Positions 8,906 through 17,446 of a stretch of 64,000 nucleotides of DNA are shown one piece after another. A program made the translations under genes and the position numbers. The notes below the pieces were generated by a model, which did no database searches, had not been told where the DNA came from, and was given only the letters and a program-made list of their open reading frames with translations. Position 1 is the first letter of the stretch. The number at the start of each line of letters is the position of its first letter. The stretch is from JBBQZO01 sp038207625 (GTDB lineage: Bacteria > Pseudomonadota > Gammaproteobacteria > Burkholderiales > Burkholderiaceae_D): contig JBBQZO010000006.1 in NCBI GenBank assembly GCA_038207625.1, positions 1 to 64,000 on the forward strand, read 5' to 3'.

Positions 8906-9214
8906 TGCTGGCTCTCCTGTGGGGGCGAATTTCGAATATGGCTGCGTGTCAATGCGGAGTTCAGTTTGCCGATAACATCCGGTGCGATAAACCGACAAAC
9001 GATGGATTGGCTGTCCGACTTTAACTGGCCCAAACGGGCTGCGCCGGCAAGGATCACATGCAAAATATGATATTGTTATTTTAAGTTTTTGTGATCTATA
9101 CGAAGGTATAAGTGGCCTTCCAAGCCGTCCCTAGTGTTGCGTCGCAGCGCGCCGGCGCGCGGCGCTAGGGGCAAGGCGGCGCCGATCGATCTGCGCGCGT
9201 TTGCGACGGACGTG
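8906..9214. other. Upstream region of PEP-CTERM copy 2
   Basis: No gene seen. It contains the second copy of the AT-rich 57-bp block (9055-9111) and GC-rich DNA beyond it, up to the terminator of the S46 peptidase. Confidence 0.5.
9055..9111. repeat. 57-bp upstream repeat, copy B
   Basis: Counterpart of 8036-8092, with the same length and the same terminal palindrome TATAC-GAAG-GTATA (9097-9110). It lies 150 bp upstream of PEP-CTERM copy 2. Confidence 0.7.
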
Positions 9215-9246
9215 AAAAAGCCACGCGACCCGGCGGGCGGCGTGGC
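9215..9246 (-). terminator. Rho-independent terminator of the S46 peptidase gene
   Basis: Read on the minus strand, GCCACGC (9246-9240) pairs with GCGTGGC (9226-9220) and is followed by five T residues (9219-9215). It lies about 50 bases beyond the peptidase stop. Confidence 0.65.
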
Positions 9247-9293
9247 TGGCGAAGAAGCGCTGGAACGGGCGCGCGGCCCGTCCTTGCTTCGGC

Positions 9294-11447
9294 TTACTCG
9301 GCGCCCATTTCCTTGAGCAGGTTGTCGGCGTGATCGACCGTTTTCATCTCCCACAGCATGTAGCGCAGGTCGACCTGGATCGAACGCGTGTTGGCCTTGT
9401 TGAAGTCCCAGTCGGAGATGATCGAGTCGAGCGTGCCGTCGAACGCGAGGCCGATGAACTCGCCCTTGGCGTTCAGCGCGGCCGAACCGGAGTTGCCGCC
9501 GGTGATGTCAAGCGTGGCCAGATAGTTGACCGGTACGGTCTTCAGCTTGGCGTCGGCGTACTTGCCGAAGTCCTTGGCTTTGATCGCGGCAAGCTGGTTG
9601 GCGGGGGCGTTGAACTCGCCCGTGCCGGTAGCTTTGGCGGCCACGCCGTTGACAGTGGTGAAGGCGGTCCAGGTGGTGCCGTCGGCGCCATGGTCGCGGC
9701 TGGCGATACGCCCGAAGGTCACGCGCAAGGTGCCGTTGGCGTCCGGGTAGATCGCTTGGCCGCGGCTGCCCATGAAGGCGATTTTGGCCTTCATGTAGTT
9801 GGCGTAGGCTTGCTGGATCTTGCCGCCCAATTCCTCGTCCTCGGCTTCGCGTTTCATGCCGTCTTCATACATGGCGACGGCGGCGACGATGAAGCTGTCG
9901 GTGCTGGCCTTGAAATCGGCCGGCTTGCGCTCAAGCCATGCGCTGCGCTCGTCCTTGTTGCCCAGCTTGGAGCCGGCGTACAGGGTGTCGAGCAGGGCTT
10001 TCAGCTCGGGCGCGCCCATGCCGTCCTTGAGGCCGATGGCGGCGTCGAAGCTGGCGTTGTGCTCCGCTTTTGGCTGCGCGGCGTACTTGGTGAGGCTGTT
10101 GAGCACCAGTGCCTTGTCGACCTTTTCGTCGTAGCTGCGCTCGATGGCGGCCACGGCCGATTTTTGGCGCGGCAGATCGCGTTGCTGGAAGCCGGCCTTG
10201 CGCTCGGTGTCGGGCTTGGTGGTTTCATTGGCCAGGCGGTACAGCGTGCGTGCGCCGCGCAGCAGGCGCGGCGCGGAGGTGTCCAGGTTGGCGTCGCGCT
10301 TGGCTTCGGCGTCGCGCTGGGCGATCAGCTTTTCGATCTGCTCGATGTCGGCGGCGAATTCTTTCTGACGCGCCGGCGTCGCGTTGACCCAGGCTTTCAA
10401 CTCGGCGTGCTCGGCCGTTTTGCGGGCCAGGAAATCGCTGCCGGCGTAGCTGGCCAGCATGCCCGAACGGTTCTTGTAGTAGTTGTTGATGCCGGCCACC
10501 TGGGACGCATATTTGAGCTTGGTGTCCGGCGCATCCTTGGTTTCGCGATCGATGATGGCCAGCGCCTCGCCCGAGTTTTTCACGTAGGTCGGATAGCTGT
10601 AGTCGAAGGTGAACGCCACTTCGGATGGCAGACGGTGGCGGTTGGTGCGTCCCGGATAGCCCAGCGCCATCACGAAATCGCCTTCCTTGACGCCTTCCTT
10701 GGCCAGTTTCAGGAAGTGCTTCGGCACGTAGGGCACGTTGTCCTTCGCGTAGTCGGCCGCCTTGCCGTCGCGGCTGACATAGGCGCGGTAGAAGCCGTAG
10801 TCGCCGGTGTGGCGCGGCCACATCCAGTTGTCGGTGTCGCCGCCGAACTTGCCCACGCCGGCCGCCGGCGCATGCACCAGGCGCACATCGCGAATTTCCA
10901 GTTGTTTGATCAGGTAGAACTCCAGGCCGCCGTAAAAGCTCGACACGGTGCAGCGGTGACCTGCATCTTTTTCGCACTCGGCGACCAGCTTCTTCTGGTT
11001 GTTTTCGATCGCATCGCTGCGCTTTTTACCGGACAGCTTGGCGGTCGCCGGATCGATGATCTTGGCGCTGACGTTGGCCACGTCCTTGGTGACGAAAATG
11101 CGGCTGCCCGGTGCGGCCGGCAGTTCATCGGCCAGCGTCTTGGCCAGGAAGCCGTTGGCCAGCAAGTCGCGCTCGGGCGTCGAGTTGTGCGCCACGCTGC
11201 CGTACACGCAGTGGTGGTTGGTCGCCACCAGGCCTTGCGGCGACACGAAGGACGCCGAGCAACCGCCCAGGCTGACGATCGCGCCCATCGGGAATTCGGT
11301 CAGTTTGGTCAGCGTGCCCGGGTCCAGTTTGAGGCCGGCCGCTTTGAGTTGTTTCGCTACTTGTGGCAGCTGCTGCGGCATCCACATGCCTTCGTCGGCG
11401 TGTGCGACGGTGCTGAGGATGGCGAGCGTGAGTAAGGATATTTTCAT
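9294..11447 (-). CDS. S46 family dipeptidyl-peptidase, DPP7-like
   Basis: 717-residue exported serine peptidase that removes dipeptides from oligopeptides, probably in the periplasm. Signal peptide ends TVAHAD at about residue 18. The chymotrypsin-like active site is visible: TNHHC at 76-80 with the catalytic His, RHTGDYG in the acid region, and GNSGSA with Ser653. Eighteen residues after the Ser, in AFDG, is a Gly. In characterised S46 enzymes this S1-pocket position is Gly in DPP7 (hydrophobic P1) and Arg in DPP11 (acidic P1), so DPP7-like specificity is inferred. Length matches the family. Stand-alone gene with its own terminator. Confidence 0.9.
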   Translation of the reverse strand: MKISLLTLAILSTVAHADEGMWMPQQLPQVAKQLKAAGLKLDPGTLTKLTEFPMGAIVSLGGCSASFVSPQGLVATNHHCVYGSVAHNSTPERDLLANGFLAKTLADELPAAPGSRIFVTKDVANVSAKIIDPATAKLSGKKRSDAIENNQKKLVAECEKDAGHRCTVSSFYGGLEFYLIKQLEIRDVRLVHAPAAGVGKFGGDTDNWMWPRHTGDYGFYRAYVSRDGKAADYAKDNVPYVPKHFLKLAKEGVKEGDFVMALGYPGRTNRHRLPSEVAFTFDYSYPTYVKNSGEALAIIDRETKDAPDTKLKYASQVAGINNYYKNRSGMLASYAGSDFLARKTAEHAELKAWVNATPARQKEFAADIEQIEKLIAQRDAEAKRDANLDTSAPRLLRGARTLYRLANETTKPDTERKAGFQQRDLPRQKSAVAAIERSYDEKVDKALVLNSLTKYAAQPKAEHNASFDAAIGLKDGMGAPELKALLDTLYAGSKLGNKDERSAWLERKPADFKASTDSFIVAAVAMYEDGMKREAEDEELGGKIQQAYANYMKAKIAFMGSRGQAIYPDANGTLRVTFGRIASRDHGADGTTWTAFTTVNGVAAKATGTGEFNAPANQLAAIKAKDFGKYADAKLKTVPVNYLATLDITGGNSGSAALNAKGEFIGLAFDGTLDSIISDWDFNKANTRSIQVDLRYMLWEMKTVDHADNLLKEMGAE

Positions 11448-11788
11448 TCGGATTGTCGTCTTTGTGATGGGCTGATCGGAACCGCGCCGCTGCGCGCAGC
11501 GCCCCCGAGTATCCGCACCGGGGACGAAATAGTCAATCTGATTCTGACGGCGGGCGTCGAGGTGTTTTTGTCGATATCGAGGTTTTCATGGTGACTATCG
11601 ACTAGCAATGCCGCTCGGAGGCCAAGGAATCTTCTTGGTTAGGGCGCATGCGCAGGACGTGACTCGCTGGCGACGAACACCCGCGCCGGTGCAGACGGGA
11701 CGTTCGATTTGGAGCGCAACAAACGGGGCGCGGCGCGCCGTCCGGCTCGGTAAGCTTGTCAACTCGATTAACGATGAAGGAGTTGGAG
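11448..11788. other. Divergent intergenic region
   Basis: 340 bp between the S46 peptidase (leftward) and the SDR gene (rightward). It must hold both promoters. I see no convincing paired -35/-10 boxes, palindrome or small gene. Confidence 0.4.
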
Positions 11789-12559
11789 ATGAACGTATTG
11801 TCAGGCAAGGTCGCACTGATCACGGGTGCCAGTTCTGGCATCGGGCGCGCCACCGCGCTGCTGTTCGCGCAACAAGGTGCGCAGCTGGTGGTGACAGCGC
11901 GGCGCCAGTCGGAGCTCGACACACTGGTCGCCCAGATTGAGGCGATGGACGGCAAGGCGCTCGCCATCGCCGGCGATGTGAACGACGAGGCGCTGGCCGA
12001 GGCCTTGGTCAGCGCGGCCATCGAGCGTTTTGGCGGTCTCGATATTGCGTTCAACAACGCCGGCACGGTCGGGGCGATGAAGCCCGCAGTGCAGATGTCG
12101 CTGGCCGAGTGGCGCGACACGCTCGACACCAATCTGACCAGCGCATTTCTAGGTGCGAAGTATCAGGCGCCGGCGCTGATCGCGCGCGGCGGCGGCTCGC
12201 TGATCTTCACCTCCAGCTTCGTCGGCCACACGGTCGGCGTGGCCGGCATGGCGGCCTACGCCGCCAGCAAGGCCGGGCTGGTCGGGCTGGCTCAGACGCT
12301 CGCCGTGGAACTGGGCGCGCACGGCATTCGCGCCAACGCGATTTTGCCTGGCGGCACCGACACGGCGATGAACTTCGCCAACGCCCCGGGCGCCTCGCCG
12401 GACCTGCTGGCCTATCTTCAGAACCTGCATGCCTTGAAGCGCCTGGCGCGGCCGGAGGAGATCGCGCGCTCGGTGCTTCACCTGGCGTCGGACGCGGCCA
12501 GTTTCATCACGGGCAGCGCGATGTTGGTCGACGGCGGCGTGTCGATCAGCCGCGCCTGA
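11789..12559 (+). CDS. Short-chain dehydrogenase/reductase (SDR)
   Basis: 256-residue classical SDR, predicted soluble NAD(P)-dependent oxidoreductase. The cofactor motif TGASSGIG is near residues 11-18, NNAG near 88-91, the catalytic Ser in TSSF, and the YAASK active-site pair follows; the C-terminus has the usual SAMLVDGG. The ATG at 11789 follows AAGGAGTTGGAG, an excellent ribosome-binding site; an upstream in-frame TTG is less likely. No pathway gene lies beside it, so the substrate cannot be inferred. Confidence 0.88.
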   Translation: MNVLSGKVALITGASSGIGRATALLFAQQGAQLVVTARRQSELDTLVAQIEAMDGKALAIAGDVNDEALAEALVSAAIERFGGLDIAFNNAGTVGAMKPAVQMSLAEWRDTLDTNLTSAFLGAKYQAPALIARGGGSLIFTSSFVGHTVGVAGMAAYAASKAGLVGLAQTLAVELGAHGIRANAILPGGTDTAMNFANAPGASPDLLAYLQNLHALKRLARPEEIARSVLHLASDAASFITGSAMLVDGGVSISRA

Positions 12560-12593
12560 GGCGGCCCGCGCGTCACGCCGACGCGCGGCACGC

Positions 12594-12626
12594 AAAAAAA
12601 CCCCGCCTCCGTATTCGGGAGCGGGG
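12594..12626 (-). terminator. Terminator between SDR and yceI genes
   Basis: An 11-bp stem with a four-base loop (CCCCGC... 12601-12611 with ...GCGGGG 12616-12626) has one A/C mismatch and one G-T pair. On the minus strand it is followed by seven T residues, so it mainly ends the leftward yceI transcript; it could also stop rightward SDR transcription. Confidence 0.75.
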
Positions 12627-12648
12627 CTCTCGGTGCGGCGTGAAAAAC

Positions 12649-13227
12649 TTAGTCGGCCTTGATCGCTTCGACTTCGATCGACAGTTTGACGTCCTGATTG
12701 AAGCCGTAGGCGGCGCCGTAGTTGATGCCGAAATCGCTGCGCTTGAATTCGGCCGACGCGTCCGCGCCGCACACTTCGCGCTTCATCATCGGATGGATGA
12801 TGCACTTGAATTTGTTGATCGTCAGCTTGACCGGCTTGGTCACACCGGCCAGCGTCAGTTCGCCGTTCACGGAGACGGGCTTGTCGCCGTCGAAGGCAAT
12901 CGACTTCGACTTGTAGGTCGCGGTGGGGAACTTGGCAGTGTTGAACATGCCAGGATCTTCCGACTTGACGTGCTTGTTCAGTTTTTCGTTGCCGAAGTCG
13001 ATGGTATTGGCGTCGATCACGATGTCGAGCGAACCGGTCTTGGCAGTGCGGTCGAGCACGATGGTGCCGCTGGTCTTGGTGAACTTGCCGCGCAACACGG
13101 ACAGGCCGCCCATGTGATCGGCTTCAAAGCTTGGATAGGTGTGGCTAGGGTCGATGTTGTAGCTTTGTGCGAACACGGCGGAGGACGAGGTGGCGATCAG
13201 TGCGACGATCAGGTGCTTCAGTTTCAT
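12649..13227 (-). CDS. YceI family periplasmic protein, copy 1
   Basis: 192 residues with a signal peptide ending AVFAQ, followed by a YceI lipocalin-like beta-barrel: YNIDPSHTYPSFEADHMGG, the IDFGNEKLNKHVKSEDFF-like block, and ELTLAGVTKPVKLTI. Family members bind isoprenoid quinone-like lipids in the periplasm; a precise role is not settled. Two cysteines (FKCIIHP and REVCGAD) may form a disulfide. It is the distal gene of a b561-yceI-yceI run. Confidence 0.88.
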   Translation of the reverse strand: MKLKHLIVALIATSSSAVFAQSYNIDPSHTYPSFEADHMGGLSVLRGKFTKTSGTIVLDRTAKTGSLDIVIDANTIDFGNEKLNKHVKSEDPGMFNTAKFPTATYKSKSIAFDGDKPVSVNGELTLAGVTKPVKLTINKFKCIIHPMMKREVCGADASAEFKRSDFGINYGAAYGFNQDVKLSIEVEAIKAD

Positions 13228-13253
13228 GGCGATCCTTGTTAGGTAGTGGAGGG

Positions 13254-13805
13254 TTACTGCGCCGCGCTGACGCGGAATTTGATGACTACTTCATCGGCGA
13301 CGACGCTGGTGTCTTTCCAGTCGCCTTCGCCGATGTTAAATGCCAGACGTTTGATCGGCAACGCGCCTTCAAACACCTGTTTGCCGGCATCGAGCTTGAC
13401 CGTCATCGGAAAGCTCACGTCGGATGTTTTGCCCTTGATCGACAACTTGCCGGTCACGGTGAATTTGCCGGCGCCGGCCGCCTTGATGGCGCTCGACACG
13501 AAGCTCGCCTTGGGGAACTGGGCAGCGTTGAACCATTCCTTCTTGGCCACTTCGTGGTTCATGTCCGCTTCGCCCAGGTCGAGCGAGGCGACGTCGATGT
13601 CCACGCTGGCCTTGGCTGCATCCGGCTTGGCCGCGTCGAAGTCGATGTTGGCGCTGAACTTCTTGAACTTCGCTTCCACGGGCACGTTCATTTGCTTGAA
13701 CACGGCCGCCACGCTGCTGTGCGCGAGGTCAGTCTTTAGCACGGCGGCCTGGACCGCGAAGGCGCCGGCGAGCAGCGCGGCGAGGGTGGCAATACGACGT
13801 TTCAT
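13254..13805 (-). CDS. YceI family periplasmic protein, copy 2
   Basis: 183 residues with a signal peptide ending AVQAA, then a YceI fold: LAHSSVAAVFKQMNVPVEAKF, SLDLGEADMNHEVAKKEWF, and the SDVSFPMTVKL strand. Start at 13805 follows GGAGACACC. It lies 26 bp before copy 1 and 41 bp after the cytochrome b561 stop, so the three form one operon. Pairing of YceI with cytochrome b561 is common and suggests a shared quinone-linked function (inference). Confidence 0.87.
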   Translation of the reverse strand: MKRRIATLAALLAGAFAVQAAVLKTDLAHSSVAAVFKQMNVPVEAKFKKFSANIDFDAAKPDAAKASVDIDVASLDLGEADMNHEVAKKEWFNAAQFPKASFVSSAIKAAGAGKFTVTGKLSIKGKTSDVSFPMTVKLDAGKQVFEGALPIKRLAFNIGEGDWKDTSVVADEVVIKFRVSAAQ

Positions 13806-13846
13806 GGTGTCTCCTTGGATAATTGGGTGCTGACGGCAGGGGAGGC

Positions 13847-14371
13847 TTATGGCAGCATGCGCTTGAGCACGCCGTCCTTGTCGACAAAATGGTGCTTGAG
13901 CGCGGCGGCCACATGCGCGCCGACCGACGCGGCCATCAGCATGTTGAGCCAGAAATGGATTTCCTTGAGGATGGGCTTGAGTTCGGGATTCGGTTCGATC
14001 AGCACCGGCAGCGCAATCAGGCCGAAGTAGACCACCGGCACACCGGCCGCCAGCGTGTAGAAATAGCCCGACACGGGCACCGCGAACATCAGCACATACA
14101 GCAAACCGTGCAAGCCATTGGCGGCCGATTGCTGCCAGCGCGCCATGCCGGCCGGATAGGGCGGGGCGCGGTGCGCCAGACGCCACAACAGACGCAGACA
14201 GACCAGCGCCAGGATGGTGATGCCGCTCCATTTGTGCCAGGAAAAATACTTCAGTTTGGTCGGCGTGATGCCGGGCATGTCGGCCATCACCAGCCCGAGC
14301 GAGAACGCGCCGACGATCATCACGGCAATCAGCCAGTGCAACAAGATTGCGATACGGGTGTAGCGGGGCAT
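13847..14371 (-). CDS. Cytochrome b561 family protein
   Basis: 174-residue four-helix membrane protein predicted to bind two b-type haems and move electrons between quinone and a periplasmic partner. It begins with RYTRIAILLHWLIAVMI (haem-ligand His in helix 1), has FSWHKWSG in helix 2, LHGLLYVLMF in helix 3 and GAHVAAALKHHFVDKDGVL at the end, the usual b561 His pattern. The ATG at 14371 follows GAGGAG. First gene of the b561-yceI-yceI operon. Confidence 0.87.
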   Translation of the reverse strand: MPRYTRIAILLHWLIAVMIVGAFSLGLVMADMPGITPTKLKYFSWHKWSGITILALVCLRLLWRLAHRAPPYPAGMARWQQSAANGLHGLLYVLMFAVPVSGYFYTLAAGVPVVYFGLIALPVLIEPNPELKPILKEIHFWLNMLMAASVGAHVAAALKHHFVDKDGVLKRMLP

Positions 14372-14572
14372 CAAGCAACTCCTCGGGAAATAGTACGTGT
14401 TAGGACTAATATTACCAAAAAACCGTTGAGTGTGCTTGCGCCGGCTTATTTGGCGCATTTGGGTCGGGGCTACACTACCACGATTGCACGAACGGAGACA
14501 ATCGGCGCAGCTTGGCCGCTGACGCCGGGGCGGGGAAAAATGGGCGAACCAGCAGGCCAACAGCGCGAGCAG

Positions 14573-14768
14573 GCAGCGGACGAAACGGCGGATGGGCGCA
14601 GCGGGAGGGGGCAGCCTGAGCTAGCAGCGGGAGGAGGCAGCCAGAGCTAGCAGCGGGAGGAAGCAGCCAGAGCAGGCAGCGGGAGGAAACGGCGGATGGG
14701 TGCAGCGGGGGGGAGCCGCCAGAGGAAACAGCGGGCGCAAACCGCCAGAGGCAACAGCGGGCCGCTGG
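14573..14768. repeat. Degenerate 26-bp tandem repeat (minisatellite)
   Basis: Eight consecutive units of 25-26 bp begin at 14573, 14598, 14624, 14650, 14676, 14702, 14727 and 14753 (the last partial). Each starts GCAGCGGG or AACAGCGGG and ends in a variable CAGCCAGAGC- or CGGCGGATGG-like half. The period is not a multiple of three and units differ by single-base slips, so it is probably non-coding. It fills most of the gap between purB and the cytochrome b561 operon. Confidence 0.8.
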
Positions 14769-14829
14769 CGCGCCGCGGCTGCAGCGCGCGCATTGCCTGC
14801 GCCGCGCACGTCGCGGCGCAGGCAATCAA

Positions 14830-16209
14830 TCAGATCGCGCTGGCCAGTTGGGCCGCGATGCCGACGTAGTTCGACGGCGTCATGGCCAGCAGCAGGTCTT
14901 TCGCTTCTTGCGGAATGGCCAGCGTGACGACGAAGGCGTGCAGCGCGTCCTTCGAGATGCCCTTGCCGCGCGTGAGTTCCTTGAGTTGCTCGTACGGGTT
15001 GGCGATACCGTAGCGGCGCATCACGGTCTGGACCGGCTCGGCCAGCACTTCCCAGGTGGCGTCGAGGTCTTGCTCGAGGCGTGCGGCGTTCACTTCGAGC
15101 TTGTTCAGGCCGCGCAGGCAGCTGTCGTAGGCCAGCAGCGTGTAACCGAGGCCCACGCCGATATTGCGCAGCACGGTCGAGTCGGTCAAATCGCGCTGCA
15201 TGCGCGACACGGGCAGCTTCTCGGCCATGTGCTTGAGCACGGCGTTGGCCAGGCCCAGGTTGCCTTCCGAGTTCTCGAAGTCGATCGGGTTGACCTTGTG
15301 CGGCATGGTCGACGAGCCGATTTCGCCGGCCTTGGTGGTCTGCTTGAAGTAGCCCAGCGAGATGTAGCTCCAGATGTCGCGGTTCAGGTCGAGCAGGATG
15401 GTGTTGGCGCGCGCGAAGGCGTCGAACAACTCGGCCATATAGTCGTGCGGCTCGATCTGGATGGTGTACGGGTTGAAGGTCAGGCCCAGGCGCTGTTCGA
15501 TGACGGCCTTGGAAAACGCCGGCCAGTCGAAGCTTGGGTAGGCCGACATGTGCGCGTTGTAGTTGCCTACGGCGCCGTTCATCTTGGCCAGGATCTCGAC
15601 GTCGGCGATGCGGCTGGCGGCGCGTTGCAGGCGCGCGACAACGTTGGCAAATTCCTTGCCCAGCGTGGTCGGACTGGCGGTCTGGCCGTGGGTGCGCGCC
15701 AGCATCGGCACTGCAGCATTGGTGCGCGCGATCTCGGTCAGCTTGGCGATCAGGCTGTTGAGCGCCGGCAGCATCACGCCATCGCGCGCGGCCTTCAACA
15801 TCATGCCGTGCGAGGTGTTGTTGATGTCTTCCGACGTGCAGGCGAAGTGGATGAACTCGGACGCGGCCACCAGCTCGGGCACGTCCTGGACCTGTTCCTT
15901 GAGCCAGTACTCGACCGCTTTCACGTCGTGATTGGTGACCGCTTCGATGGCCTTGATACGGGCCGCGTCGGCTTCGGTAAATTCATTGGCCATCTTGTCG
16001 AGCAGTGCTGTGGCGGCGCTGGAAAACGGCTTGATCTCGTCGAAACCGGCCAGCGACAGCGCCTGCAGCCAGGAAATTTCGACCTTCACGCGGTGGTGCA
16101 TGAAGCCGGCCTCGGACAGGATCGGGCGCAGCTTGTCGGTTTTGGTGGCGTAGCGGCCGTCCAGGGGGGACAGGGCCGACAGCGTGGAGTAGGGAGCGGT
16201 AGTGGTCAT
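14830..16209 (-). CDS. purB: Adenylosuccinate lyase
   Basis: 459-residue fumarase/aspartase-superfamily enzyme of purine synthesis. It cleaves SAICAR to AICAR plus fumarate and adenylosuccinate to AMP plus fumarate, in the cytoplasm. It starts with the diagnostic YSTLSALSPLDGRYA, has TSEDINNTSHG and RTHGQTASPTTLGKE with the catalytic His, and the superfamily signature SSTMPHKVNPIDFENSEGN near residue 295. Length equals E. coli PurB (about 456). Monocistronic here; a minisatellite lies just past its stop. Confidence 0.96.
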   Translation of the reverse strand: MTTTAPYSTLSALSPLDGRYATKTDKLRPILSEAGFMHHRVKVEISWLQALSLAGFDEIKPFSSAATALLDKMANEFTEADAARIKAIEAVTNHDVKAVEYWLKEQVQDVPELVAASEFIHFACTSEDINNTSHGMMLKAARDGVMLPALNSLIAKLTEIARTNAAVPMLARTHGQTASPTTLGKEFANVVARLQRAASRIADVEILAKMNGAVGNYNAHMSAYPSFDWPAFSKAVIEQRLGLTFNPYTIQIEPHDYMAELFDAFARANTILLDLNRDIWSYISLGYFKQTTKAGEIGSSTMPHKVNPIDFENSEGNLGLANAVLKHMAEKLPVSRMQRDLTDSTVLRNIGVGLGYTLLAYDSCLRGLNKLEVNAARLEQDLDATWEVLAEPVQTVMRRYGIANPYEQLKELTRGKGISKDALHAFVVTLAIPQEAKDLLLAMTPSNYVGIAAQLASAI

Positions 16210-16435
16210 GGGAGGCTGGCTTTAAGAGAAAACTGGTTGGCATTGCGCTGCCGATGGCGGCGAAGGGCGTGCCGCGCGAAGGGCGCGCGCGCAAATGCGG
16301 TAAAGCAGCGATTTTACCACCGGTGCGCGCAGCGCTTGCCGGCTGTTGTCGGCGCGCCCTTGCGGAACCGTCCAAAGCGCCGAAACGGGCGGCGCCGATG
16401 TTATACTGGCACCCAATCCTATTCTATAAGCATCT

Positions 16436-17044
16436 ATGAAACTGATCGGTTCCCTCGCCAGCCCCTATGTCCGCAAGGTTCGCGTCGTGTTGGCAGAAAA
16501 AAAACTCGACTATTCCTACACGCTGGAAAACGTCTGGTCGGCCGAGACAAAAATTCATCAGTGCAACCCGCTGGGCAAGGCGCCTTGTCTGGTCATGGAA
16601 GACGGTCGCCCGATGTTCGACTCGCGCGTGATCGTTGAATACCTCGACACGCTCACGCCGGTCGGCAAGTTGCTGCCGCCCAACGGTCGCGAACGGGCCG
16701 ACGTGAAATGCTGGGAAGCGCTGGCCGACGGTGTGCTCGATGCGGCCGTGCTGGTGCGTCTGGAGCTGACCTTGCGTCCGCCCGAGCAGCAAAGCGCCGC
16801 CTGGATCGAGCGCCAGATGAGCAAAGTGCATGCCGGCGTGGCCGTGATGGCCGATAATCTTGGCGAATCGTCCTTTTGCACCGGCAACCATTACACGCTG
16901 GCCGACGTCGCCGTCGGTTGCGCTTTGGGCTGGTTGTCGTTCCGCTTCCCGGAAATCGGCTGGCGCGGCGACTACGCCAACCTGGCGCGCCTGTTCGACA
17001 AGCTGTCCGAGCGTCCGTCCTTCAAGGACACCGTGCCGCAGTAA
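16436..17044 (+). CDS. Glutathione S-transferase, YibF-like
   Basis: 202 residues. An N-terminal thioredoxin-like domain (1-80) has SPYVRKVRVVLAEK, the NPLGKAPCL cis-Pro loop and the DSRVIVEYLD glutathione gamma-Glu-binding motif; an all-helical domain (90-200) has YTLADVAVGCALGWL. Typical of bacterial GSTs that use SxxVRK in place of the catalytic Tyr. Probably conjugates or reduces electrophiles with glutathione; substrate unknown. Stand-alone gene with a terminator 23 bases past the stop. Confidence 0.88.
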   Translation: MKLIGSLASPYVRKVRVVLAEKKLDYSYTLENVWSAETKIHQCNPLGKAPCLVMEDGRPMFDSRVIVEYLDTLTPVGKLLPPNGRERADVKCWEALADGVLDAAVLVRLELTLRPPEQQSAAWIERQMSKVHAGVAVMADNLGESSFCTGNHYTLADVAVGCALGWLSFRFPEIGWRGDYANLARLFDKLSERPSFKDTVPQ

Positions 17045-17066
17045 GCTGGCCACGTCCCATCCTGCG

Positions 17067-17090
17067 CGCCGCCTTTTCAGGCGGCGTTTT
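17067..17090 (+). terminator. Rho-independent terminator of the GST gene
   Basis: CGCCGCC (17067-17073) pairs with GGCGGCG (17080-17086) across a six-base loop and is followed by four T residues. Confidence 0.8.
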
Positions 17091-17446
17091 CATTGGCCGC
17101 GCGCCGACACGTGGCGCAATCGCTGGCGGCCGGCGGCTGGCGGCTGGCGCACGCGCACCGCCTCACAGCTTGCAAAATGGCATGACGACACTGCCGCGAC
17201 GGGCACGGCGATGTCGCCGTACGGGCGATAGCGCCGTCATCGGCGCGCCCTATCCCGCGCTATTCGGACGGCGCGCGTTTGAACTTCGCGCTGTCCGATC
17301 AGGCATGCCTGGCGCCGTTGCTGCGCAGCAAACCCGCGGGCCGGCGCCCAGGTCATGTGCGCCGGCCGCGAAGTGCGCTATGCTTAACGGCGCGCCGTTC
17401 GTCCATCCGGACGATGCGACGCGGGCAATGCGCATGAGGCAAAGCG
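17091..17446. other. Intergenic region, no gene recognised
   Basis: About 355 bp of GC-rich DNA between the GST terminator and the PfkB kinase. No convincing coding sequence, repeat or RNA was found; the kinase promoter should lie here. Confidence 0.4.

Noticed and set aside
8078..9110. CTATACGAAG in the duplicated block resembles part of a loxP arm
   Set aside because: Only about ten bases match, the spacing and second arm are wrong, and the block is explained by duplication of a promoter region.
9330..11435. A 700-codon plus-strand open frame opposite the S46 peptidase
   Set aside because: It is the antisense shadow of a clear gene in GC-rich DNA, with Val/Gly/Arg/His-rich composition and no recognisable domain.
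14475..14825. Minus-strand open frame over the minisatellite, rich in Cys, Leu, Pro and Ser
   Set aside because: Created by the repeat; the 25-26 bp period shifts frame and there is no ribosome-binding site.
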